Assembly: GCA_964573705.1 (NCBI GenBank)
Contig: CAZNLT010000026.1
Span: 1-45,423 of the forward strand
DNA: 45,423 nt
Direction: 5' to 3'
Origin: JAABSQ01 sp964573705
Lineage (GTDB): Bacteria > Desulfobacterota > Desulfobacteria > Desulfobacterales > Desulfococcaceae
Numbering within the stretch: the first letter of the stretch is position 1; the number at the start of each line of letters is the position of its first letter. Both the position numbers and the translations under genes were made by a program. Below are positions 14,652-22,163 of this stretch, piece by piece. The notes under the pieces are model-generated. The model did not search any database and was not told where the DNA came from. It was given only the letters and a program-made list of their open reading frames with translations.

Positions 14652-16466
14652 TTATTTTCCGCCGAAAGCGTCCTCGGAAATCTCCACCGCGGCGCCGTTG
14701 TTCATCAGGATGGCATTCATTTTGCCCAAAGTGATCGGGAGCAGGGTCTTGATGAAAAATTCGGCCCCCTTGATCTGCCCTTCATAAAAAGCGGCATCCT
14801 TCTTCTTGGCTTTTTCCATCTTCCGTGCGGCGATGGCGGCCCGCCACAGGAGCATCCATGCCATTGCCACATCGCCGGTGACATCCATGAACGGATAGGC
14901 GAAGCCGAAGGCGTTCAGCACCTTCGGAGACATGGCGGCGGTACCCATATGGATCCCCACCTCGCCCAGCTTGTTGACCGCTTTTTCCAGATCCGCGGCA
15001 AAATCCTCCAAACCGGAAACCGCCTTGGCCTCGGCCAGGGTCTTGTTCATTTCACCCAACAGGTCCATGACCGGCTTGCCTTTTTTCATCCCCAGCTTCC
15101 GGCCCAGAAGGTCCATGGCCTGAATTCCGTTGGTCCCTTCGTAAATCTGAGTAATTTTGCAATCCCGCAGGAGTTGCTCCTGGGGATACTCGCTGATGTA
15201 GCCGTATCCGCCGTAAATCTGAATTCCCTCACTGCACGTGTCAAAGGCGCGGTCGGTGACATACCCTTTGACGATGGGGGTCAGAAGCTCGATCATCCCC
15301 TGGTATTTTTCCTTTTCCTCGGCGCTGTCGGTGGTCTGCTTCAGATCGTCCAGATACCCGTGGTAATAGAGCAGGCTTCGCATCCCTTCCACCATGCATT
15401 TCATTTTCAGGAGCATGCGGCGGATGTCCGGATGCTGAATGATCGGCACCGCAGGGGCATCGGGATCGGCCATTTTAAGCAGATTTTTGCCCTGGACCCG
15501 CTCCCGGGCATAGGTGAGCGCGTTCATGAAGGATGCGGAGGCACAGCTGAACCCCTGCATGCCGACCAGGGCCCGGGCTTCGTTCATCATCAGGAACATG
15601 GCCCGCATGCCCTTGTTTTCCTCACCCAGCAGGGTGCCGATGCAGTTGCCTTTGCCGCCCAGGGTGAGCGAGCAGGTGGCGTTGCCGTGGATGCCCATCT
15701 TGTGCTCGATGCCGGTGCAGACCACGTCGTTGAACTCACCCGGGCTTCCGTCCGGATTGACCCGGTATTTGGGAACCAGGAAAAGGGAGATTCCCTTGGT
15801 CCCTTCCGGGGCCCCTTCGATGCGGGCCAGAACCGGATGGATAATGTTTTCGGTCAGATCATGCTCGCCGCTGGAAATGAAGATCTTGTTGCCGGAAATG
15901 GAATAGGTGCCGTCGCCGTTGGGCGCCGCGGTGGTGGTCAACGCACCCACGTCGGAACCGGCTTCGGGCTCGGTCAACAGCATGGTGCCGGTCCATTTCC
16001 CGGTATACATATTCTTCAGGTAGGTCCGCTTTTGTTCTTCGGTGCCGAATTCTTCCACCAGTTTTCCGGCGCCGTGGGTCAGCCCCGGGTACATGATAAA
16101 AGCATAATTGGCCCCGTTGAAGTAATCGGCGGCGGCCAGCGCCACCGACCGGGGCATGCCCTGACCGCCCCATTCCGGGTCTTCGGTCATGGCCAGCCAT
16201 TCCCCTTCACGGTACAGTTCATACACCCGATGGAAGCTTTCGGGGACCTTCACCTGACCGTTTTCGAAGCGGCATCCCTGCTCGTCCCCTTCTTTTCGGG
16301 TGGGAAGGATCTCCTTGACCGCCAGATTCCGGGCTTCATTGATGATCAGGTCCACCGTTTTTTTGGTAAACTCCTCAAATTTCGGTTGCTTGCTGAGTTT
16401 TCCGACCTCCAGTTGTTCGTGAAGAACGAACTCGACATCTTTGCGATCTGCGATGACTTGTGCCAT
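14652..16466 (-). CDS. Acyl-CoA dehydrogenase
   Basis: A 604-residue member of the long (about 600 aa) acyl-CoA dehydrogenase class with a C-terminal extension past the standard 380-residue core. It oxidises acyl-CoA to enoyl-CoA and passes electrons to EtfAB. The flavin/substrate motif LLTEPEAGSDVGAL (about 158-171) and the catalytic-base region IYEGTNGIQ (about 443-451, glutamate) are visible, as is YGGYGYISEYP. AAGGAG precedes the ATG at 16466. It follows fadR on the same strand after 54 nt that contain a 17-bp tandem repeat, so it should be co-transcribed with, and repressed by, FadR. Chain-length specificity is not readable. Confidence 0.94.
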   Translation of the reverse strand: MAQVIADRKDVEFVLHEQLEVGKLSKQPKFEEFTKKTVDLIINEARNLAVKEILPTRKEGDEQGCRFENGQVKVPESFHRVYELYREGEWLAMTEDPEWGGQGMPRSVALAAADYFNGANYAFIMYPGLTHGAGKLVEEFGTEEQKRTYLKNMYTGKWTGTMLLTEPEAGSDVGALTTTAAPNGDGTYSISGNKIFISSGEHDLTENIIHPVLARIEGAPEGTKGISLFLVPKYRVNPDGSPGEFNDVVCTGIEHKMGIHGNATCSLTLGGKGNCIGTLLGEENKGMRAMFLMMNEARALVGMQGFSCASASFMNALTYARERVQGKNLLKMADPDAPAVPIIQHPDIRRMLLKMKCMVEGMRSLLYYHGYLDDLKQTTDSAEEKEKYQGMIELLTPIVKGYVTDRAFDTCSEGIQIYGGYGYISEYPQEQLLRDCKITQIYEGTNGIQAMDLLGRKLGMKKGKPVMDLLGEMNKTLAEAKAVSGLEDFAADLEKAVNKLGEVGIHMGTAAMSPKVLNAFGFAYPFMDVTGDVAMAWMLLWRAAIAARKMEKAKKKDAAFYEGQIKGAEFFIKTLLPITLGKMNAILMNNGAAVEISEDAFGGK

Positions 16467-16479
16467 TGTTTTTCTCCTT

Positions 16480-16513
16480 GGTTATGTTGACAAAAAGGTT
16501 ATGTTGATAAAAA
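16480..16513. repeat. 17-bp tandem duplication between fadR and acd
   Basis: GGTTATGTTGACAAAAA (16480-16496) is followed immediately by GGTTATGTTGATAAAAA (16497-16513), identical at 16 of 17 positions. It fills most of the 54-nt fadR-acd spacer. It may be a recent slippage product or a paired binding site. Confidence 0.9.
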
Positions 16514-16520
16514 TCAAGGT

Positions 16521-17222
16521 TCAGGGGGCCGACCGTTCCGAAGCCGCGGGATGAATTTCCTGTGGTTCCGGATTTCCGATGCCCCGAATGAACAGGTCGA
16601 TCAGGGGATCGGCCATAGACACCAGGTCATATTCCCGGCGGGAACGGACCCAGTTGTTGATGGTCGATTCCACCGCCCCGAGGATGAACCGCTTGACCAG
16701 ACCGAGATAAAGGTCCCGCCGCATGGTCCCCTCCTCCTGTCCGCGCTCCACGATCTCTCCGACGATGTCCAGATACATCTTCGACATTTCGCGAATATGC
16801 TCCTGAATCAATTTGTGATTCTGGTGAGCCAGGGCCTGGTAGACCACCGCCATATTGCGATCCCGCTGAAACTCTTCCAGATGCCGGTGAACCAGGTTGC
16901 GCAGTTTATCGATACTGTTGTCGGCTTTATTCACCGCTTCTCGAAATCCGGAAAAGACCTGTTTCGTTTTATAGTTTAAAAACTGAACCAGTATGTCATC
17001 TTTATTTTTGAAATAAAGATAGATCGTTCCGTCTGCAACCCCCGCTTCCCGGGCGATCTGGGAAATGGTCGACTGGTGGAATCCTTGATTGGCAAAAACG
17101 CTGACGGCCGCTTCGAGAATCCGCCGGTATTTTTCACCGGTTTTTGCTTTTGTGCTGTTGATAACGACCTCCTTGGAACCTGCGTGGACACCTGATCTTT
17201 TTATGAATGAATCCTCATTCAT
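16521..17222 (-). CDS. fadR: TetR-family fatty-acid regulator FadR
   Basis: A TetR-type repressor whose N-terminal helix-turn-helix (about residues 33-78: ILEAAVSVFANQGFHQSTIS, then REAGVADGTIYLYFKNKDDI) closely resembles Bacillus FadR/YsiA, which is released from DNA by long-chain acyl-CoA. The only in-frame canonical start is ATG at 17222, but it overlaps the -10 box of a good promoter (17221-17249) and the operator at 17204-17221. A perfect AAGGAGGT (17174-17167) lies 5 nt before an in-frame ATC (17162), which would give a normal-length 213-residue TetR protein. The true start is therefore uncertain and may be non-canonical. Autoregulated, co-transcribed with acd. Confidence 0.88.
   Translation of the reverse strand: MNEDSFIKRSGVHAGSKEVVINSTKAKTGEKYRRILEAAVSVFANQGFHQSTISQIAREAGVADGTIYLYFKNKDDILVQFLNYKTKQVFSGFREAVNKADNSIDKLRNLVHRHLEEFQRDRNMAVVYQALAHQNHKLIQEHIREMSKMYLDIVGEIVERGQEEGTMRRDLYLGLVKRFILGAVESTINNWVRSRREYDLVSMADPLIDLFIRGIGNPEPQEIHPAASERSAP
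17204..17221. promoter_or_regulatory. FadR operator of fadR-acd
   Basis: TGAATGA-ATCC-TCATTCA is a perfect 7+4+7 repeat with the same arms as the operator at 12534. It touches the -10 element and covers the expected transcription start of fadR, so FadR should repress itself and acd. Confidence 0.87.
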
Positions 17223-17249
17223 TTATCAGAGACCCTTTTCCAATGTCAA
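17221..17249 (-). promoter_or_regulatory. Promoter of fadR-acd
   Basis: On the minus strand TTGACA (17249-17244) is followed after 17 nt by ATAAAT (17226-17221), or after 16 by GATAAA. Transcription would begin near 17214, downstream of the ATG at 17222. Confidence 0.6.
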
Positions 17250-17488
17250 GGGAATAATTAAGAATTTACCTGAGGAGGAATTGAAATTAAATTCTTTTTA
17301 TATTCATGCGCTTAGGGAATTTTCGAAGACTTGAGGAAACCGAAACCCGAAAGGAATCGGTCAGGAGAGAAAAATGAACCTTTATTCAACACCATGGCTG
17401 GGGCACACAAAAACGTGTATCTCAGTAAAGAACAGAGGACCTATGGGTAAGCCAATTCGGAAGAGCGGTGCGGGAAAACAAAAAAACC

Positions 17489-17524
17489 GGAAAGGCATTC
17501 CGCTGGTGACCGGAATGCCTTTCC
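17489..17524 (-). terminator. Terminator after the parvulin gene
   Basis: A perfect 14-bp stem GGAAAGGCATTCCG (17489-17502) has an 8-nt loop and is preceded by an A-rich run that reads as a U-tract on the minus strand. Between it and fadR (17250-17480) I see no convincing gene. Confidence 0.88.
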
Positions 17525-17557
17525 GAAGGTAAATCGGATGATCGGATAGGCGGGGGG

Positions 17558-18568
17558 TTAGAGATAGACTTCGATCTCGGCATCCTTTTTCAGGTTTTCG
17601 ATATATTCATTCACCGCTTCACTGACCTTCTGGCGCTTGAGCATTTGTTCAATCCGCTCTTTGCCATCCGCAAAGGAGACCGTCGATGCCGGCTCTTTCT
17701 CTTCCACCTTGATCAGGTGATACCCGAATCGGGTTTCCACGATGTCCGATACCATTCCTTCTTCCAGGGCAAATGCGACTTCTTCAAAAGGCTTGACCAT
17801 TTGTCCGCGGCCGAAGGACCCCAAATCGCCGCCTGTGGCACTGCTCGGTCCTTCTGAGAATTCCTTGGCCAGGTCAGAGAAATCGCCGCCTTCTTTCATT
17901 TTCTTCTGAACCGTTTCGAGCTTTTTTCTGGCCTCGGCCTTTTTCGCTTCATCGGCGTCCGGGGCCACCTTGATCAGGATATGCCGGGCCTTCACCTGCT
18001 CGGGCTGCTTGAAAAACTGGGGGTTGGCTTCATAATAGGCCTTTGCGTCCGCTTCGGACACGGTGATGCCCGGCGCCACCTCTTTTTCCACCAGCTGCTC
18101 AATGCTGATCTGTTCCCGAATCTGCTTCTTGATCACCTCTTCGGAAAGATTCATTTTGGAAAGCGCTTCTTTGAACTGGGCTTCATTGGGAAACTGCTTC
18201 TTAAAAGATGCCAGTTTCTCTTCCACCGCATTATCGTCGGCGGTAAAATTTTTTTTCTGGCTGGCCTGGTACAAAACCTCCCGGTTGATCATGTTGTCCA
18301 GCACCTTCTTGCGAATTTCCGCAACCTGGGACTCATCCGGTTTTTGACCCTGCATCTCCATCTGCCTGAGCACCGGGGTCATCTCCTGCTCGAACGCTTC
18401 CTGAGTGATCACCGCACCATTGACCACGGCCACCTTACCATCGGTTCCGGTTTTTTCCTCGGCCGTCTTCTCCTCGGCCGCCTTCTCCTCGGCCGGAGCC
18501 GGCGCAGTCATTCCCACGAGCAGAATCAGCAGGATCAATCCGCCCAGAATGAATTTTTCTCGAATCAT
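17558..18568 (-). CDS. Exported parvulin-type peptidyl-prolyl isomerase (SurA/PrsA-like)
   Basis: About 336 residues. An N-terminal signal segment (FILGGLILLILLVGMTAPAP) is followed by a short AEEKT repeat and a SurA-N-like helical domain starting VAVVNGAVITQEAFEQE. A parvulin domain spans about residues 190-285 (VKARHILIKV, ATGGDLGSFGRGQMVKPFEE, TRFGYHLIKV). It should act in the periplasm as a folding helper for exported or outer-membrane proteins. Two ATGs six bases apart are possible; AGGAG is only 3 nt from the one at 18574 but 9 nt from 18568, so the latter is preferred. It is a single-gene unit with its own terminator. Confidence 0.9.
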   Translation of the reverse strand: MIREKFILGGLILLILLVGMTAPAPAEEKAAEEKTAEEKTGTDGKVAVVNGAVITQEAFEQEMTPVLRQMEMQGQKPDESQVAEIRKKVLDNMINREVLYQASQKKNFTADDNAVEEKLASFKKQFPNEAQFKEALSKMNLSEEVIKKQIREQISIEQLVEKEVAPGITVSEADAKAYYEANPQFFKQPEQVKARHILIKVAPDADEAKKAEARKKLETVQKKMKEGGDFSDLAKEFSEGPSSATGGDLGSFGRGQMVKPFEEVAFALEEGMVSDIVETRFGYHLIKVEEKEPASTVSFADGKERIEQMLKRQKVSEAVNEYIENLKKDAEIEVYL

Positions 18569-19043
18569 TATCATTATCTCCTTTCAAATTAAAAATGCCC
18601 TTTCGGGCGGTTCAGGGTACACATACCTGTTTATAGATAACCGGCAGTTAAATAATGCCAGTAAACTTATCATCCCGACTGCGGTTGTAAACAAGGCAGG
18701 CGTTTTTTATCCCCGAAAAGAAGGGACAGGCGGAGGCGATCCGTTCAAAGAAAAAAAACCGACTTAACGTGAAAAGCGAAGGGAGGCAGCTTCTGGTAAG
18801 ATTCCGTTAATCCCGAAGGTTGAAAGGAAAAGGAGGGCTTTGATCAACGTTTCGGCCAAACCTCAATGATAGACAGGCCTCCGAAACAGTGATCATGGCC
18901 CAAAGAAAAAGCAGAAAGAGAAAAAACCCGCCCGGTGGAGGGGGAATCAGACCTGCATCCCGGGCGGGCGGAGTGGATCATCAATCCGGCAGAGGAAGGG
19001 AAATCCTCGGCCGAATCGGGTGGAACCACTTACAACATCTTAC
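18569..19043. other. Intergenic region between parvulin and alcohol dehydrogenase genes
   Basis: It contains the small hairpin GCCCTTTCGGGC (18597-18608) next to the parvulin ribosome-binding site and the terminator at 18927-18968. No further gene is supported; the open frames lack ribosome-binding sites and family features. Confidence 0.6.
18927..18968 (-). terminator. Terminator after the iron-type alcohol dehydrogenase
   Basis: CCCGCCCGG (18927-18935) pairs with CCGGGCGGG (18960-18968). The A6 run at 18921-18926 gives a minus-strand U-tract. Confidence 0.7.
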
Positions 19044-20210
19044 TTACAGGGCATTCTTGTAAATCTGGATCACATCTTCCAGGGTGGGGCATCTCGGGTT
19101 GGTGAGGCCGCAGGCGTCCTTCTGGGCATTCTCGGCCATGGTCGGCAGATCTTCCTCTTTGACGCCCAGCTCATCGAGGCCGCTGGGAATACCGACGTCG
19201 GCGGAAAGCTTTTTAATGGATTCCAGTGCCCTATCGGCGGCTTCACGCTTGGAAAGCCCGGCGATGTTTTCCCCCATGGCGATGGCGATGTCTCCGAAAC
19301 GGTCCACTTTGGCGATCAGGTTGAAGGCGCACACGTGGGGCAGAAGAATGGCATTGCACACGCCGTGGGGCAGATCATAAAAACCGCCCAACTGATGCGC
19401 CATGGCGTGGACATGCCCCAGGCTGGCGTTGTTGAAGGCCATGCCGGCCAGGTACTCGGCATAAGCCATTTTGTCGCGGGCCACCATATCGGCGCCGTTG
19501 GCGACTGCCGGACGCAGATAGTTTGCCACCAGCTCAATGGCCTTGAGGGCGCAAGCATCGGTGACCGGCGTGGCGATGGTGGACATATATGCTTCTACCG
19601 CGTGGGTCAGTGCATCCATGCCGGTGGCGGCGGTCAATCCTGGAGGCATCCCCTGCATCAGCAGCGGATCATTGATGGCGACGGTCGGGGTGACCCGCCA
19701 ATCGACGATGGCCATTTTGACCTTACGGGACAGGTCGGTGATGATGCAGAAACGGGTCATTTCACTGGCGGTACCGGCGGTGGTGTTGACCGCGATGTAA
19801 GGAGGCATATTTTTTTTGGATTGATCCACGCCCTCATAGTCGTTGATCTTCCCGCCGTTGGTGGCCAGAATGCCGATGCCCTTGCCGCAGTCGTGGGAGC
19901 TGCCGCCGCCCAGAGAAATGATGGAGTCGCACCCCTGGCTTTTGTAAACCTCGATTCCGTCATGAACATTCTTGTCTGTGGGGTTCGGAATGGTTTCATC
20001 GTACACCGGGCATTCCACACCGACATCCTCTTTAATCAGATTGACGATTTTTTCCGTAATCCCGGCGCCGGTGATCCCCTTATCGGTGACGATCAGCGGT
20101 TTTTTACAGCCGAGGGTCTGGATTTGTTTTCCGAGTTCCTTGTGGGCGCCCACCCCCATAAGGGTTACTGTGGGAATAAAGAATCCATAAACTTGTTCCG
20201 GTACAGACAT
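19044..20210 (-). CDS. Iron-containing alcohol dehydrogenase (first copy)
   Basis: A 388-residue group III (iron-type) NAD(P)-dependent alcohol dehydrogenase. It shows the nucleotide motif SLGGGSSHDCGKGIGI (about 97-112), TAGTASEMTRF, and the metal-binding histidine region HAMAHQLGGFYDLPHGVCNA (about 257-276). It interconverts alcohol and aldehyde; the substrate is not readable. The ATG at 20210 is chosen over one 15 nt upstream because AGGAGG sits at the right distance. It is divergent from the glutaredoxin-ADH2-regulator genes and preceded by a candidate sigma-54 promoter, so it may be controlled by the response regulator at 23393. Confidence 0.93.
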   Translation of the reverse strand: MSVPEQVYGFFIPTVTLMGVGAHKELGKQIQTLGCKKPLIVTDKGITGAGITEKIVNLIKEDVGVECPVYDETIPNPTDKNVHDGIEVYKSQGCDSIISLGGGSSHDCGKGIGILATNGGKINDYEGVDQSKKNMPPYIAVNTTAGTASEMTRFCIITDLSRKVKMAIVDWRVTPTVAINDPLLMQGMPPGLTAATGMDALTHAVEAYMSTIATPVTDACALKAIELVANYLRPAVANGADMVARDKMAYAEYLAGMAFNNASLGHVHAMAHQLGGFYDLPHGVCNAILLPHVCAFNLIAKVDRFGDIAIAMGENIAGLSKREAADRALESIKKLSADVGIPSGLDELGVKEEDLPTMAENAQKDACGLTNPRCPTLEDVIQIYKNAL

Positions 20211-20285
20211 TGAAACCTCCTTCATTCATTTAAGGTTAAATCGCTTTGTACAAGCCATTCCACTTACGAACTAACATTTATTATA

Positions 20286-20301
20286 TACAATAGTGGTGCC
20301 A
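20286..20301 (-). promoter_or_regulatory. Candidate sigma-54 promoter of the first alcohol dehydrogenase
   Basis: On the minus strand TGGCAC-CACTA-TTGTA (20301-20286) matches the -24/-12 pattern with GG-N10-G spacing. The consensus C of the -12 GC is T here. A sigma-70-like TATAAT overlaps its downstream end, so the assignment is tentative. It lies about 75 nt before the start codon. Confidence 0.45.
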
Positions 20302-20345
20302 AACAAATCACAGTTGAAATTTTTAATCAAAATTAAATTCGATTT

Positions 20346-20361
20346 TACTGTTTTTACAGTA
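20346..20361. promoter_or_regulatory. Palindrome, candidate enhancer site
   Basis: TACTGT-TTTT-ACAGTA is a perfect 6+4+6 inverted repeat in an AT-rich stretch. It is centred about 55 nt upstream of the -24 element on the minus strand, a plausible place for an NtrC-type activator. It also lies upstream of the divergent glutaredoxin gene. Confidence 0.4.
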
Positions 20362-20625
20362 CATTTTTTTATTGCCGGCTTCCAGGTTCGCGGTCCTGTG
20401 CGGGCATGGGGCAAAAGAAACCAGGAGTCATTTTGACCCAGGGTTGATTTTTAGCGGGTCAATTGGATACGACACCGCCGCTGATTCCCGTCTCCACTTT
20501 CTCATAAAAGGCGGCTAACAAAAAAGAATCATTGACGATTCCTTCCGTGAGTGATAAAAATAGGCCTCATCTATCGATTCGGTTTTCAATCTTTTCCCGC
20601 CTCTTTGGCAACACAGAAGGAGCTT

Positions 20626-20892
20626 ATGAATACCCAGATTAAAATGTATGGCCTGTCTTCCTGCGCCCACTGCAAAGACATGAGAATGTACCTGAAGGAA
20701 CGGGGTGTGGATTTCGAGTGGACCTATCTGGATCTGCTGACCGGGGATGAACGCAGCCAAACCATGCGGGAGTTGAAGGGACATAACCCTGAATGCACCT
20801 TCCCGACCATCGTCATCGGAGATACGGTGATTGCCGGTTTTAAAAAGGACAAGATCGATGCTCTCCTGGACAGCGCTTCGAATTCTTCGTAA
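20626..20892 (+). CDS. Glutaredoxin-like protein
   Basis: An 88-residue thioredoxin-fold protein with the redox pair SSCAHC near the N terminus (C14-C17), the cis-proline region CTFPTIVIG, and the terminal helix NKDK-like KKDKIDALL. The CAHC site is unlike the CPYC of classical glutaredoxins. The ATG at 20626 follows AGGAGCTT. It precedes the second alcohol dehydrogenase by about 120 nt and is probably its operon partner. The link could be redox control of the oxygen-sensitive iron ADH or AOR, which is inference. Confidence 0.85.
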   Translation: MNTQIKMYGLSSCAHCKDMRMYLKERGVDFEWTYLDLLTGDERSQTMRELKGHNPECTFPTIVIGDTVIAGFKKDKIDALLDSASNSS

Positions 20893-21014
20893 AGTCCAGG
20901 TCCATCAGCAGCCTTTCAGAATTTTCCGGATTTCTGCCCATACCAATCGGTTACCGGCTTTTTCAAAAGGCCGTGGTTGTCTAAACCCGAATCTATCTGA
21001 AAGGGGGATCCGTT

Positions 21015-22163
21015 ATGCCGATGTCAGTTCGCAAATTTTCCATTCCGGAATTTTTTTTCGGCCGCGGCAGCATGCAATATGTCGGTACCTGCGCAGGGAG
21101 ACTGGGGGCGGAGAAGGTTTTTTTCGTCAGTGATCCCGGGCTGGAAAAGGCCGGATGGGTTGACAAGGTCTTTGATTTTCTGGAAACTGAAAAGCTGAAA
21201 TGGGTCTATTATTCCAATGTGGTGGCGAACCCGAGGGATTACCAGATTCAGGAAGGAGCCGAGCTGTATCTGGATGAAGGCTGCGATGTAGTGGTATCTC
21301 TGGGCGGGGGCAGCCCCATGGATGCGGCCAAGGGAATCGCTCTGGTAGCCAGCAACGGCGGAAAGGTTCATCACTATGAGGGCGCCAACCGGATTCACCG
21401 TCCGCTGCCGCCCATGGTCTTTATTCCCTCCACCGCCGGAAGCGGTTCGGATGTTTCCCAGTTTGCGATCATCAATGATGTTCAGCGCCGGGTCAAAATG
21501 TCCATCATCAGCCGGACTTTAGTGCCCAACATCTCCATCATCGATCCCAATATCCTGACCACCAAGACCAAGTCCCTGATCATCGCAGCCGCCATCGACG
21601 CCATCGCCCATGCGGCGGAGTCTTATGTCTCAAAAATTTCCTCCCCTTTCACCGAAGTCCATTCCCTCAAGAGTATCGACATCATTATTAAATCCCTCCC
21701 GACCGCCTTGGAGACCATGGAAATCGACGCTTTAGAGCAGCTGAGCGTCGCCAGCACCTCCGCCGGCATGGCCTTCAGCAACGCCAGCCTCGGCATGGAC
21801 CACGCCCTGGCCCATTCCCTGGGCGGAATGCTGGACGTGGTCCACGGACTTATCCATCCGGTGCTGCTTCCCCATGTGCTGCGATTCAACCTGCCGGCCT
21901 GCCCCACCAAGGTGGCCGATATCGGTGAAATCGTCCTGGGAAAACGGTATTCCTCCGATGAAAAAACATCTCTGGCCGGCATCGAAAAACTGGAGGAATT
22001 CTCCCATAAGCTCAATGTCTCCACCCGGCTTCGGGATATCATTACCGATCATGCCAGCCTGCCCCAGGTCTGCCGAATGGCGGTCAACGATTCCTGCCTG
22101 CTGACCAATCCCCGGCCGGCTACCTGGGAAGAGATGCTTCAGCTCTGCGAGGAGGCCTGGTAA
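21015..22163 (+). CDS. Iron-containing alcohol dehydrogenase (second copy)
   Basis: A 382-residue iron-type alcohol dehydrogenase, paralogous to the one at 19044. Motifs: SLGGGSPMDAAKGIAL (about 95-110), TAGSGSDVSQF, and the metal-site stretch DHALAHSLGGMLDVVHGLIH (about 262-281). AAAGGGGG precedes the ATG. The stop overlaps the next start as TAATG, which couples it to the histidine kinase gene. That is unusual for a metabolic gene and suggests the two-component system reports on this enzyme's substrate or product. Confidence 0.93.
   Translation: MPMSVRKFSIPEFFFGRGSMQYVGTCAGRLGAEKVFFVSDPGLEKAGWVDKVFDFLETEKLKWVYYSNVVANPRDYQIQEGAELYLDEGCDVVVSLGGGSPMDAAKGIALVASNGGKVHHYEGANRIHRPLPPMVFIPSTAGSGSDVSQFAIINDVQRRVKMSIISRTLVPNISIIDPNILTTKTKSLIIAAAIDAIAHAAESYVSKISSPFTEVHSLKSIDIIIKSLPTALETMEIDALEQLSVASTSAGMAFSNASLGMDHALAHSLGGMLDVVHGLIHPVLLPHVLRFNLPACPTKVADIGEIVLGKRYSSDEKTSLAGIEKLEEFSHKLNVSTRLRDIITDHASLPQVCRMAVNDSCLLTNPRPATWEEMLQLCEEAW

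Noticed and set aside
17374..17532. Small ORF of 52 codons with AGGAGAG upstream
   Set aside because: It runs straight through the perfect terminator hairpin at 17489-17524 and has no recognisable protein features.
18597..18608. GCCC-TTTC-GGGC hairpin plus T-run just before the parvulin ribosome-binding site, a possible attenuator
   Set aside because: A 4-bp stem is too weak to claim as a terminator or attenuator.
20215..20230. FadR half-site TGAATGA overlapping the ADH1 ribosome-binding site
   Set aside because: The second arm is absent (only a few matching bases), so it is not scored as an operator.
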